This document shows positions 47,767-55,122 of a DNA stretch of 64,000 nt, one piece after another. Each line of letters opens with the position of its first letter. Within the stretch, counting starts at the first letter, position 1. The position numbers and the translations under genes are program-made. The DNA comes from Parabacteroides chongii (GTDB lineage: Bacteria; Bacteroidota; Bacteroidia; Bacteroidales; Tannerellaceae). Location: positions 2,388,501 to 2,452,500 of the forward strand of contig NZ_CP120849.1 in NCBI RefSeq assembly GCF_029581355.1, written 5' to 3'. The notes under the pieces were generated by a model, which had not been told where the DNA came from, did no database searches, and saw only the letters and a program-made list of their open reading frames with translations.

Positions 47767-49812
47767 ATGATTAATAAGACTTTGTACAGGAAATGGTTCC
47801 TATTTCTTGTTTACTTTGTTTTTTGCGGCCTACAGGCATTCGCAGCAGGGGATTCTGCCAGTCCTCTGGAAATAACAGTTTTGGTGGTTGTTCTTATTCT
47901 GGTATTGCTGTTTATCGGTGCAGCTTTCTATATAAGAAAGATGTATAGCGGTTTTACGGGTCAGTCTCAGGCAATAGTAAAGGAAAACGAGTTGCTGGCA
48001 ATGAAACAAAAGGAGGCTGACCGAAAATGTAAAGAGTTGGAAGCTGCTAAAAAAGAATTGGAGGAACAGAAGCATGCAATAGAAGAGCAGAAGCAAACTA
48101 TCGAAGAACAAGCAGCGGAGCTCGAATCAGAGAAAAACGAACTTCTTCAAAAAATTACTGCCCAGGAAACGGCTATCTCTACATTGAACAGTAATAAAAA
48201 AGACCTGGAGCAACTGCTTGTTTCCAAAATAAAAGAGAGCGATGCCATGCAGCGCGAGGTTGCCGACAAACTGGCGGAAGCCGAATCCCGCCTGAAAGAA
48301 GCCGAACTGATCCATGATAATTTCTTTATCGAGACCATCCATGAGATGCGTACTCCTCTTTCGTTGGTGCTGGGTTCGTTGGCGTTGGTGGTGCAGAATA
48401 AGGATGAAAACGAGGATATGTCGACCCAGCTGCTTTCTGCCTATCGTAATACGCTGGCCTTGCAGGACCTTGCCGACCAGCTGATCGGAACACGCCGCGC
48501 CAATGATGTTGCCAACTATCTGCGTATCGCCCGTTACGACTTGATTGAGATATCCCGCCAGATATGTGACTTGTTTGTCGACTGGGTGGCTATGAATAAC
48601 GTCGATTTCCAGGTCAATACCCAGACGGCTGTGTTATGGATCTGGCTGGACCGGCGTAAAATGGAATATGCTTTACGTACATTATTATCTAATGCATTCA
48701 AAAATACATTCGTTTACGGAAAAGTTACGCTGGATATTTCCGTGGTCCGCAAGGACGGCAGGGCCTACTGCGCTGTATCCGTACAGGACGAGGGGTTGAA
48801 TGAAGATGAAAGTGCCCGCCGCGGTTTGAGGCAGGTGCACGATATGACGGAGGATATAGGCGGATTCTACAGCAATGAAACGACCGCTTCGGGTACGACC
48901 TACACATTATTAATACCGCTGGGCAAACAGCATCTGATGGAACGCCGTGTGGAATTTGTGGAACCGGAAGCCGACCTGGTGAAACTGAATGACCGCCAGA
49001 AGGAAGAAATTGCCGAATTTATCCAGGTGATCCCGCAGAAGAAGACTACCGGTAAGAAAATCCTCGTTATCGACGACAGCGACCAGATACGCTGGTTCCT
49101 GAAACATGTCTTTGCGAAAGAATATGAGATACTGGAGGCGCGTAACGGGGAAGAAGGTTTGAGTGTTGCTTTTGCCGCCAATCCGGACCTGATTCTTTGC
49201 GATGTGATGATGCCTGTCAAAGACGGGTTCGAAACCTGTAAGGAGTTGAAGGCCGATCCCCGTACTTCGCAGACCCCTGTTGTCATGCTGACGGCAAAGG
49301 TGGAGAGTGAGGATGTCATTGTCGGTCTTGAAGCCGGTGCGGATGATTATATCACGAAGCCTTTCGATGTTGAGATTCTGCGTAGTAAATTGAATAACCT
49401 GGTGAAACGGCGTGAACAGTTGAAGCAGTTCTTCACCAAGACGCTTGCAGGAACGGCTCCCCAGGAACCGGACGAAAACGAACCGGGCATACCGAGCAAT
49501 CCGTTCATGGATCTGGTCGTGAAGAATATCGAAATGCATTTGGACGATTCGACTTTCGAAGCCAAAGTGCTGGCGGATTCATTGAATATGAGTTTGCCGA
49601 CCTTATATCGTAAGATCAAGCAATTCTCCGATTGCAGTATCCTGGAGCTGACCCGTACGATCCGTCTGAAAAAAGCCGCCGAACTGATCCGGACCCAGCA
49701 ATACTCCGTACAGGAAGTGGCTGAACTGGTCGGCTTCAACGATACCGCCACGTTCCGCAAACGCTTCACCGAGCAATATGGCACAACACCTTCGCAGTAC
49801 GGGCAGCCGTAA
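47767..49812 (+). CDS. Hybrid two-component regulator: kinase-like, receiver and AraC-type DNA-binding domains
   Basis: 681 residues. Signal or first helix (about 10-27), second membrane helix (34-55), then a coiled coil (about 70-185) of Glu/Lys/Gln heptads. There is no large periplasmic sensor domain, unlike the glycan-sensing hybrids of Bacteroides. HisKA motif 'IETIHEMRTPLSLVLG' with H192; an HATPase-like region with N box SNAFKNT but a degenerate G1 box (DEGLNED); receiver with D479 ('LILCDVMMPVKDG'); AraC-type helix-turn-helix about 595-681 ('LPTLYRKIKQFSDCSILELT', 'VAELVGFNDTATFRKRFTEQ'). Its place between FimB-like and fimbrillin genes makes it the likely regulator of the island. Confidence 0.88.
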   Translation: MINKTLYRKWFLFLVYFVFCGLQAFAAGDSASPLEITVLVVVLILVLLFIGAAFYIRKMYSGFTGQSQAIVKENELLAMKQKEADRKCKELEAAKKELEEQKHAIEEQKQTIEEQAAELESEKNELLQKITAQETAISTLNSNKKDLEQLLVSKIKESDAMQREVADKLAEAESRLKEAELIHDNFFIETIHEMRTPLSLVLGSLALVVQNKDENEDMSTQLLSAYRNTLALQDLADQLIGTRRANDVANYLRIARYDLIEISRQICDLFVDWVAMNNVDFQVNTQTAVLWIWLDRRKMEYALRTLLSNAFKNTFVYGKVTLDISVVRKDGRAYCAVSVQDEGLNEDESARRGLRQVHDMTEDIGGFYSNETTASGTTYTLLIPLGKQHLMERRVEFVEPEADLVKLNDRQKEEIAEFIQVIPQKKTTGKKILVIDDSDQIRWFLKHVFAKEYEILEARNGEEGLSVAFAANPDLILCDVMMPVKDGFETCKELKADPRTSQTPVVMLTAKVESEDVIVGLEAGADDYITKPFDVEILRSKLNNLVKRREQLKQFFTKTLAGTAPQEPDENEPGIPSNPFMDLVVKNIEMHLDDSTFEAKVLADSLNMSLPTLYRKIKQFSDCSILELTRTIRLKKAAELIRTQQYSVQEVAELVGFNDTATFRKRFTEQYGTTPSQYGQP

Positions 49813-49855
49813 GGTTAAAATCTGTTCTGGCGGGCTCAAGCCCGCCAGTTTTAAA

Positions 49856-50095
49856 TTATTCTTTTATCCGGAGGTTATTTTCCTTTATTAAATGTTCGAT
49901 TTCAGTAATGCTGATGGAGTCTTGTTCTGTTCGAATCTTCCTTATACCTCGACCCAAATCGGTTCCGGTTTCAGGATTATCTATTAATTCCTCTTGCAAA
50001 TTCATAAGGTCCTTTTTCAAGGAACGATACTTTTTGCTTAAGTGCTTCAACTCCTTTAAAAATGTCGGAGCTGTGACTATGTTATAGTTCATCAA
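49856..50095 (-). pseudogene. RelE/ParE-type toxin, probably inactivated by in-frame deletion
   Basis: 79 residues. The first 53 are a normal RelE/ParE-like start ('FLKELKHLSKKYRSLKKDLM', 'GTDLGRGIRKIR'). It then jumps to 'TEQDSISITEIEHLIKENN', which corresponds to the usual C terminus, missing about 35-40 residues that hold the core strands of the fold. The frame is kept, so a short protein may still be made. It overlaps the antitoxin by 14 bp. Whether it keeps antitoxin binding is unknown. Confidence 0.7.
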
Positions 50096-50333
50096 TTACT
50101 TCCTGGAGGGTTTTTAATTTCTGTCCTGTACGTTTGGCTTCGGCTACTTCTTTTAGTCCGCATGATATACCGGCAAGTATTTCTTCTTTACTTATCGTTT
50201 CTTTTTCATATTCTTGCTTAAGGATTTGGTTTATAGATCGTTTCAATTTATTGAAGAGTGCTGTATCTTCAATATTCAGAATTTGGCGAGCCAACATTGC
50301 CTTATCCACTTCTAATTTTACATTTGCATCCAT
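50082..50333 (-). CDS. Antitoxin-like protein of the RelE-type pair
   Basis: 83 residues, highly charged helical protein: 'KLEVDKAMLARQILNIEDTA', 'ISKEEILAGISCGLKEVAEA', ending 'LQEVIDEL'. It is first in a two-gene unit with the toxin, overlapping it by 14 bp, the normal order for type II pairs in Bacteroidetes. With the toxin shortened, it may persist as an orphan repressor. A phased repeat array lies 73-170 bp upstream. Confidence 0.75.
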   Translation of the reverse strand: MDANVKLEVDKAMLARQILNIEDTALFNKLKRSINQILKQEYEKETISKEEILAGISCGLKEVAEAKRTGQKLKTLQEVIDEL

Positions 50334-50405
50334 CTTGTTTCTATTTTAAGGTTTGTCATACAAACATAGATAAAATATTCTGTCTATGCAAATTCCCTAA
50401 AAACT

Positions 50406-50503
50406 CGTTTTAAACGAACCGTCATTTCGTTTAAAACGAGTTTTTTTTCGTTTAAAACGGACTGTAGGCTCGTTTAAAACGAATTTTCGCCCGTTTAAAA
50501 CAA
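50406..50503. repeat. Five-copy CGTTTAAAACGA array, 21-22 bp period
   Basis: Near-palindromic 12-mers start at 50406 (CGTTTTAAACGA), 50428, 50449 (last base G), 50471 and 50492 (CGTTTAAAACAA). The steps are 22, 21, 22 and 21 bp, two turns of the helix. Copies 1 and 2 also form a hairpin followed by eight T, which could act as a rightward terminator. The array lies between the antitoxin start (50333) and the end of the HU gene (50602). Confidence 0.85.
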
Positions 50504-50601
50504 GATTTGGGCTTTCGGGCTGACTTTTACTGATATCATACTATCTAACTTGACGGTTATCAGTGAGTTGTACTGAAAAGTATATACAACTACCGGAGAT
50601 G

Positions 50602-50889
50602 TCATTTTGTTTTTTTGCCATTGATATCTTCCAGCAAATATTTACCGGGTTTGAACTTGACTGTCGTTCTTGCCTCGATCATTACCGGGTCTCCGTTTTT
50701 GGGATTGCGTGCCATACGGGCAGTTTGCGGTCGCGGAGTCAATGTACCGAAGCCAATAATAACTATTTCTTCTTTCTGGCACATTTTTTCTGTTACGATC
50801 TCGATGTAAGACTCCAACACTTTTTTAGCCTTTTGCTTGCTCAGGCCGGATTTCTCCGCCAATGCTACAATGAGTTCTGCTCTGTTCAT
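50602..50889 (-). CDS. HU family DNA-binding protein
   Basis: 95 residues, standard HU/IHF length: N-terminal 'MNRAELIVALAEKSGLSKQK' helices, 'VIIGFGTLTPRPQTARMARN' arm region with the conserved GFGT and RxARNPK motifs, and a short lysine-rich C terminus. Bends DNA and compacts the nucleoid. It is encoded within the fimbrial island, next to the phased array, so a local architectural role in fimbrial gene control is possible. Monocistronic. Confidence 0.93.
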   Translation of the reverse strand: MNRAELIVALAEKSGLSKQKAKKVLESYIEIVTEKMCQKEEIVIIGFGTLTPRPQTARMARNPKNGDPVMIEARTTVKFKPGKYLLEDINGKKTK

Positions 50890-51004
50890 GAGTATTTTTC
50901 TTTAATGATTAATAATTCGACAAAGCTAATGAAAACAAGCGATCTAATTGAAATCTTTGGCCTATAAATATTGTCGGACCCTGCAAAAGATATTTTTACC
51001 CCTT

Positions 51005-51014
51005 TTTTGAGAGT
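51005..51014 (+). promoter_or_regulatory. TTTTGAGAGT element upstream of the first fimbrillin gene
   Basis: Exact match to the reverse of the element before the hybrid regulator (47639-47648); 106 bp upstream of the -7 box. A related TTTAGAGTTTCACCGC lies at 51059-51074. Confidence 0.45.
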
Positions 51015-51119
51015 CTTACATTTGTTGAGAATCGCATTGAAAGAACCGTTGAAAAACATTTAGAGTTTCACCGCTATTTATTGATACTGATACCTATTCA
51101 GCTTTTTTTAGGACTGCCA

Positions 51120-51127
51120 TACCTTTG
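51120..51127 (+). promoter_or_regulatory. -7 box of the first fimbrillin gene
   Basis: TACCTTTG, 110 bp before the start codon, leaving a leader of about 100 bases. Confidence 0.6.
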
Positions 51128-51153
51128 CAATGTCATCAGGAAACAAATTATCG

Positions 51154-51163
51154 TATAGGGTAA
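51154..51163 (+). promoter_or_regulatory. TATAGGGTAA leader element, first fimbrillin gene
   Basis: CGTATAGGGTAAAAATG, 27 bp after the -7 box and 75 bp before the start codon, so transcribed. Confidence 0.6.
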
Positions 51164-51237
51164 AAATGATAATCCTCTCATGGCTGAAACTAGTATTTTA
51201 TTAAACGTATATTATATAACTTTTAAATTTAAAGAAT

Positions 51238-52518
51238 ATGAAACTAAGAAATTTATTATTCGGTACAATGATCGCTTGTGCGTTCGTTGCTTGTTCTAAC
51301 GATGACGATCCTACTCCTAATCCGACTCCCGATGGCGGTGATGGTAAAACTTATGTTGAAGTTAATGCAAAATCAATTGAAACAAAAGCTAATGCTGATG
51401 CTACTATTTCCTCTCTGACTTTGATTGTGGCTGATAATGATGGTAAAATTGAAGCAATTGCAAGTGATGCTTCAAAAGACAAAGGGAAAGGTGATCTATC
51501 CCGTAAGGTTGCCGTTACCCCTGGTCGAAAGAAAGTGGTTATGCTTGCAAATGTAACTGTTAATGCAGGTTTTGTGGGAAAATCTCTAACTGATCTTGCA
51601 GCTGAAACAAATAGCATTGCTTCTGAAACAGATGGTAATCTGTCAATGAACTCTGTTGTTTATGATATTGATGTGGTGGCAAATGTTACAAATTATTTAG
51701 GATATGATAAAGCTAATGACGGAAATAATTATATAGACAAAGCTCCTACAGATGGAGTGAAATTGTATCGTAATGTTGCAAAAGTTGTTCTTAGTAAGAT
51801 TTCTGTAGCAGACGTATTAGGTGAAGACAATACTCACTATCCAAATGCAGCATTGGATGTAAAACAAGTATATATTGCTAATGCAAAGGACAAGACATCA
51901 ATCCTTCCTAGTGATTTTACTGAATGGGGTGAAACTCAAGTTTCGAGTAGTTTTAATTGGTTGGCAGGTGTTACTACAACTGCAGAAAGTAGTGATGATG
52001 TTAAATTCAAAGTGGAAGAGGTTAGCGACGCAACAGATAGTTATGCAGAAAGTTATTCTGGTAAAGTAATCAATGCAAAAGGAGAAAACGAATTTGATAA
52101 ATCATTTTATGTATATGAGAACAATTCTGAAAATGACGTAAAAACTGATGCCAAAACTTTGTTGGTAATCAAAGGTGACTTCTCTTATGAAACTGCTGAG
52201 AAAGATGAATCTGGCAACCAGGTACGTACAACAATGCCCAATAGATATTATACAATCGCCATAGGTCGTACAGGATTTGAGAATGGTTTCTCTCTCCCCA
52301 CTGATTTTGGCGCACTTCGTGGTGGAGCTGACGGTATCAATGGCGCTACTGCAGGACATGCCTTTGATGTTTTACGTAACTTGCAATACAATATCTCTTT
52401 GACAGTGAAAGGTATTGGTTATAAAACACCGGGTGGTAAAGGTGATTCACAAATGTTGGATGTTCAGGTTCAGGTTGTACCTTTCGGATATGTTAATCAA
52501 GATGTAACAATCGAATAA
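51238..52518 (+). CDS. Major fimbrillin-type lipoprotein (FimA/Mfa1 family)
   Basis: 426 residues. Lipobox FVAC (C19), then an acidic propeptide-like segment and a basic site around K50 ('IETKANADATIS') where a trypsin-like protease could free the mature subunit. The mature part follows the two-domain fimbrillin plan: 'ISSLTLIVADNDGKIEAIA', 'VVMLANVTVNAGFVG', 'LYRNVAKVVLSKISV', 'RYYTIAIGRTGFENG', ending in the strand 'LDVQVQVVPFGYVNQDV', which in this family inserts into the next subunit. It has its own promoter and a strong terminator (52542), suggesting the abundant shaft subunit. Confidence 0.85.
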   Translation: MKLRNLLFGTMIACAFVACSNDDDPTPNPTPDGGDGKTYVEVNAKSIETKANADATISSLTLIVADNDGKIEAIASDASKDKGKGDLSRKVAVTPGRKKVVMLANVTVNAGFVGKSLTDLAAETNSIASETDGNLSMNSVVYDIDVVANVTNYLGYDKANDGNNYIDKAPTDGVKLYRNVAKVVLSKISVADVLGEDNTHYPNAALDVKQVYIANAKDKTSILPSDFTEWGETQVSSSFNWLAGVTTTAESSDDVKFKVEEVSDATDSYAESYSGKVINAKGENEFDKSFYVYENNSENDVKTDAKTLLVIKGDFSYETAEKDESGNQVRTTMPNRYYTIAIGRTGFENGFSLPTDFGALRGGADGINGATAGHAFDVLRNLQYNISLTVKGIGYKTPGGKGDSQMLDVQVQVVPFGYVNQDVTIE

Positions 52519-52541
52519 TCCGGATTATTCAGAAAAAATAG

Positions 52542-52569
52542 AAAGCCCTCGGTGATTCCGGGGGCTTTT
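52542..52569 (+). terminator. Terminator of the first fimbrillin gene
   Basis: AAAGCCCTCGG pairs with CCGGGGGCTTT around TGATT, followed by T-rich sequence. Confidence 0.8.
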
Positions 52570-52597
52570 GGCTTTTTATATAATATTTGATAAGGGG

Positions 52598-52751
52598 TAT
52601 TGGGTAAAGTTTATTTAGGAGTATTGAGTATTTTATCAAATATTCAATCTTAAAAACCTATGCAAAACTATCATTTTTAAGAGTGATAGATTTGTCTATT
52701 AATATAGAGAGAACCACCTATTCAAATGTTGAAACAGAGAACTTATTTTTG
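52598..52751 (+). promoter_or_regulatory. Promoter region of the second fimbrillin gene
   Basis: A one-mismatch leader-like element TATTGGGTAA (52598-52607), then TTTTAAGAGT (52675-52684) nested in CTATCA-N10-TGATAG, and a -7 box TATTTTTG (52744-52751). The leader-like element lies upstream of the -7 box here, unlike at other genes. Confidence 0.45.
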
Positions 52752-52787
52752 TATTGTCAATAAGAAAAAACGAAAAAATCTATAAAT

Positions 52788-54140
52788 ATGAAGTTCTATA
52801 GTTCTTTTTTAACAATTTTATCCGCGCTTGTTTTATGTATATCATGTTCTGAACATGATGTCATAGAGGAAAATACGGAACCGGAAATCGTCTATGACGC
52901 AACGTTTTCGTTATCTGTCAATCATACTGAAAAGGCTAAAACAAAGTCTAAGGAGGTAGGCAAAGTCGAAAGTAATAACTATATGTTTATTAAATCTTTG
53001 TCTTTAGCTGTTTTTCAGGGAGGTAAGTTGGTGGCTTTTTCAGAAGAAGAAGATGGTGAAAATGGCGTTTATCGGATCGAGGAGGTAGCAGTTCCGTCCG
53101 GAAACGTAAAGGTGGTTCTTTTAGCTAATGTGAAGGTGGGTGAACAGTATAAGAAACTGAATAATACAAAACTGTCTGACTATGAAGAAATGACTGTTTC
53201 TCTGGATGATGAAATAAATGGTTCTTTGTCTATGAGTAGCGGTTTTCTGGATTATAGTTTTAATCCGGGATATAATTTTGTAGGGTATGGAAGTAAAGGA
53301 GAAGAAGTAACAGTGGATCACAGTGGAGTTTCGGTGAGTGGAGTTGAATTGTCTGGTGAAAAGATCAAGATGGTAAGAAATGTATCTCGCGTTGAGCTAG
53401 CTGTTGTGTATTTGAAGCCAAACTCCGAGTATTTGGGAGAAGGTAATGTTACTTTTACAATAAAAGATTTTTTTGTAGCTAATGTAAAGAGTAAATCAAA
53501 ACTGATTTTTGATAAAGGCGCTTCCGTTGAGTGTGAGACTTCTGATTTATGGTGTGGTAACTTTCCTACGGGAACAGGTAGCTTAGAGCCGAATACAAAA
53601 AAAAATTTCTTGTTTTATGATGTGACAAATCCTCCTTTAAATCATACCCTAATGAATGAATTATATCCTTTTGTGAATAATGATATAATTGTTTGTTCTG
53701 GTAATATTTTTGGACTTGATGAAAATAATAAAAATGTTGTTTCTCAAACGATTAACTATGATCCAAAAGCAGACTCTAAAGAGCCCCCTCATATAGGATA
53801 TTCGGCAGGGTTTCCTTTAGGAACCTACTTCCATATTTACGAAAATAAAGATTTAGGAACCAATCGCACTCTTTTTGTTGTAAAAGGCGATTATACTTAT
53901 AATCCGGTGAAGGGACAGATGAAAGTTTGGAAGGACAGATATTATACGGTAGTTGTGAATAAAGACAATAAAAAATCCGATCATGAGTATATCAAGCATA
54001 ATTATCTATATGATATAAGTTTGACTATTGCCGGTCCCGGCTCTGAGAATCCATTCGATCCGGAAAGTACAGCTGATATTTCAGTTGCGATTGATGTGAA
54101 AGATTGGGATGTGGTCGATCAAAATGAATCTCTTGATTAA
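52788..54140 (+). CDS. Fimbrillin-type lipoprotein (FimA/Mfa1 family)
   Basis: 450 residues. Lipoprotein signal ending CISC (C20). A basic patch 'EKAKTKSKEVGKVESNN' follows the propeptide region and could be the processing site. Fimbrillin features include 'IKSLSLAVFQGGKLVAFSE', 'NVKVVLLANVKVGEQYKKL', 'KIKMVRNVSRVELAVVYLK', 'NRTLFVVKGDYTYNPVKG', and a C-terminal strand 'ISVAIDVKDWDVVDQNES'. It differs strongly from the first fimbrillin, so it may be an alternative or accessory shaft subunit. Likely first of an operon with the FimB-like, tip and later fimbrillin genes. Confidence 0.82.
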   Translation: MKFYSSFLTILSALVLCISCSEHDVIEENTEPEIVYDATFSLSVNHTEKAKTKSKEVGKVESNNYMFIKSLSLAVFQGGKLVAFSEEEDGENGVYRIEEVAVPSGNVKVVLLANVKVGEQYKKLNNTKLSDYEEMTVSLDDEINGSLSMSSGFLDYSFNPGYNFVGYGSKGEEVTVDHSGVSVSGVELSGEKIKMVRNVSRVELAVVYLKPNSEYLGEGNVTFTIKDFFVANVKSKSKLIFDKGASVECETSDLWCGNFPTGTGSLEPNTKKNFLFYDVTNPPLNHTLMNELYPFVNNDIIVCSGNIFGLDENNKNVVSQTINYDPKADSKEPPHIGYSAGFPLGTYFHIYENKDLGTNRTLFVVKGDYTYNPVKGQMKVWKDRYYTVVVNKDNKKSDHEYIKHNYLYDISLTIAGPGSENPFDPESTADISVAIDVKDWDVVDQNESLD

Positions 54141-54150
54141 AAGATAATAA

Positions 54151-54160
54151 TATAGGGTAA
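54151..54160 (+). promoter_or_regulatory. TATAGGGTAA leader element before the second FimB-like gene
   Basis: Lies between the stop codon at 54140 and the start at 54178. No -7 box fits in the 37-bp gap, so the element works within an mRNA or overlaps a promoter inside the preceding gene. Confidence 0.55.
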
Positions 54161-54177
54161 ACGAAAATTAATTTATT

Positions 54178-55104
54178 ATGAAACATATATTATTGACAAA
54201 GCAATTTCTGTTACTGGTTCTTTCTACGATATTATTATTGTCGACCAGTTGTATCAAAGACGACCTGGACGAGTGTTCGAACCTGACTTTGAAAGTCGTG
54301 AACTATAAAAATGACGATGTCACACCGCTGGGCGCTGTGAAGGACGTGTCGTTGTATGTATTCGACGAGAATAAGACCTTGTTGGAAACGGTTCAACTGG
54401 ATCAGGATTTTATAGTGAACAGGAAAGCGATCGCGTTGAACTATCCGGAAGGAAAAAAACTGACCTTAGTGGCTTATGGTAACTTGTCAGGAGGAAACCA
54501 GATTGTGAAGGCCGGTACGAAAGCAGAAGAACTGCTGGTGTCTGTGAAAACCGCTGCTGACGGACTGGCTTCTTCGCCCGACTCCATCTTTTATGGTAAT
54601 AAAGTCGTTGAAACATACGGCGCAGGCGGTTTCGTCGGTGGTAATCAGGAAATCGTGATACAGCCACGGACGGGGACGCTTACAATGCAAACCGTCAATT
54701 TGTCGAAAGCAGCTAAAAGACGTGGCTTATTGAAATCGGATGCCGAAGAAACGTATCAGTTTCAGGTAGACCGTACCATTGAAAGTCTCGATTATAATGG
54801 CGAGGAAACCGGCAATACGGTTTATTACAAGCCGGGTGGAGTATTGAAGAACCAGGAATGGATCACTCCTGAAAGAACCAATATGTATGACAACAAGAAT
54901 CTGGAAGGTACGATCTATTATAATGGTGCGGAGTTGCAAAGCGTGGAAGTAGGAACCTATGCCGACGGAACTGTCGGCCCTATCACTGTGCAACCGCAGC
55001 AAAACACACTTGTGCAATTTGAATGGGATGAAAACGGCGCTTTTTTGGGTGCTAAAGTGAAAGTAACTCCTTGGGGAGTAGTTGACAACGATATTGACTG
55101 GTAA
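54178..55104 (+). CDS. FimB/Mfa2-family fimbrial anchor lipoprotein
   Basis: 308 residues. Lipobox STSC (C25). 'CIKDDLDECSNLTLKVVNYK' at the mature start, 'VKDVSLYVFDENKTLLETVQ', 'LTLVAYGNLSGGNQIV', 'SSPDSIFYGNKVVETYG' and a C-terminal 'AKVKVTPWGVVDNDIDW' are typical of FimB/Mfa2. In Porphyromonas this subunit anchors the fimbria and limits its length. It has no basic processing site near the N terminus, as expected for an anchor that keeps its lipid. Base composition is richer in G+C than the genes on either side. Confidence 0.87.
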   Translation: MKHILLTKQFLLLVLSTILLLSTSCIKDDLDECSNLTLKVVNYKNDDVTPLGAVKDVSLYVFDENKTLLETVQLDQDFIVNRKAIALNYPEGKKLTLVAYGNLSGGNQIVKAGTKAEELLVSVKTAADGLASSPDSIFYGNKVVETYGAGGFVGGNQEIVIQPRTGTLTMQTVNLSKAAKRRGLLKSDAEETYQFQVDRTIESLDYNGEETGNTVYYKPGGVLKNQEWITPERTNMYDNKNLEGTIYYNGAELQSVEVGTYADGTVGPITVQPQQNTLVQFEWDENGAFLGAKVKVTPWGVVDNDIDW

Positions 55105-55122
55105 TTTTTAAAAGAACGCAAT

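Noticed and set aside
50406..50503. CRISPR array
   Set aside because: Repeats are only 12 bp, spacers 9-10 bp, and no cas genes are present.
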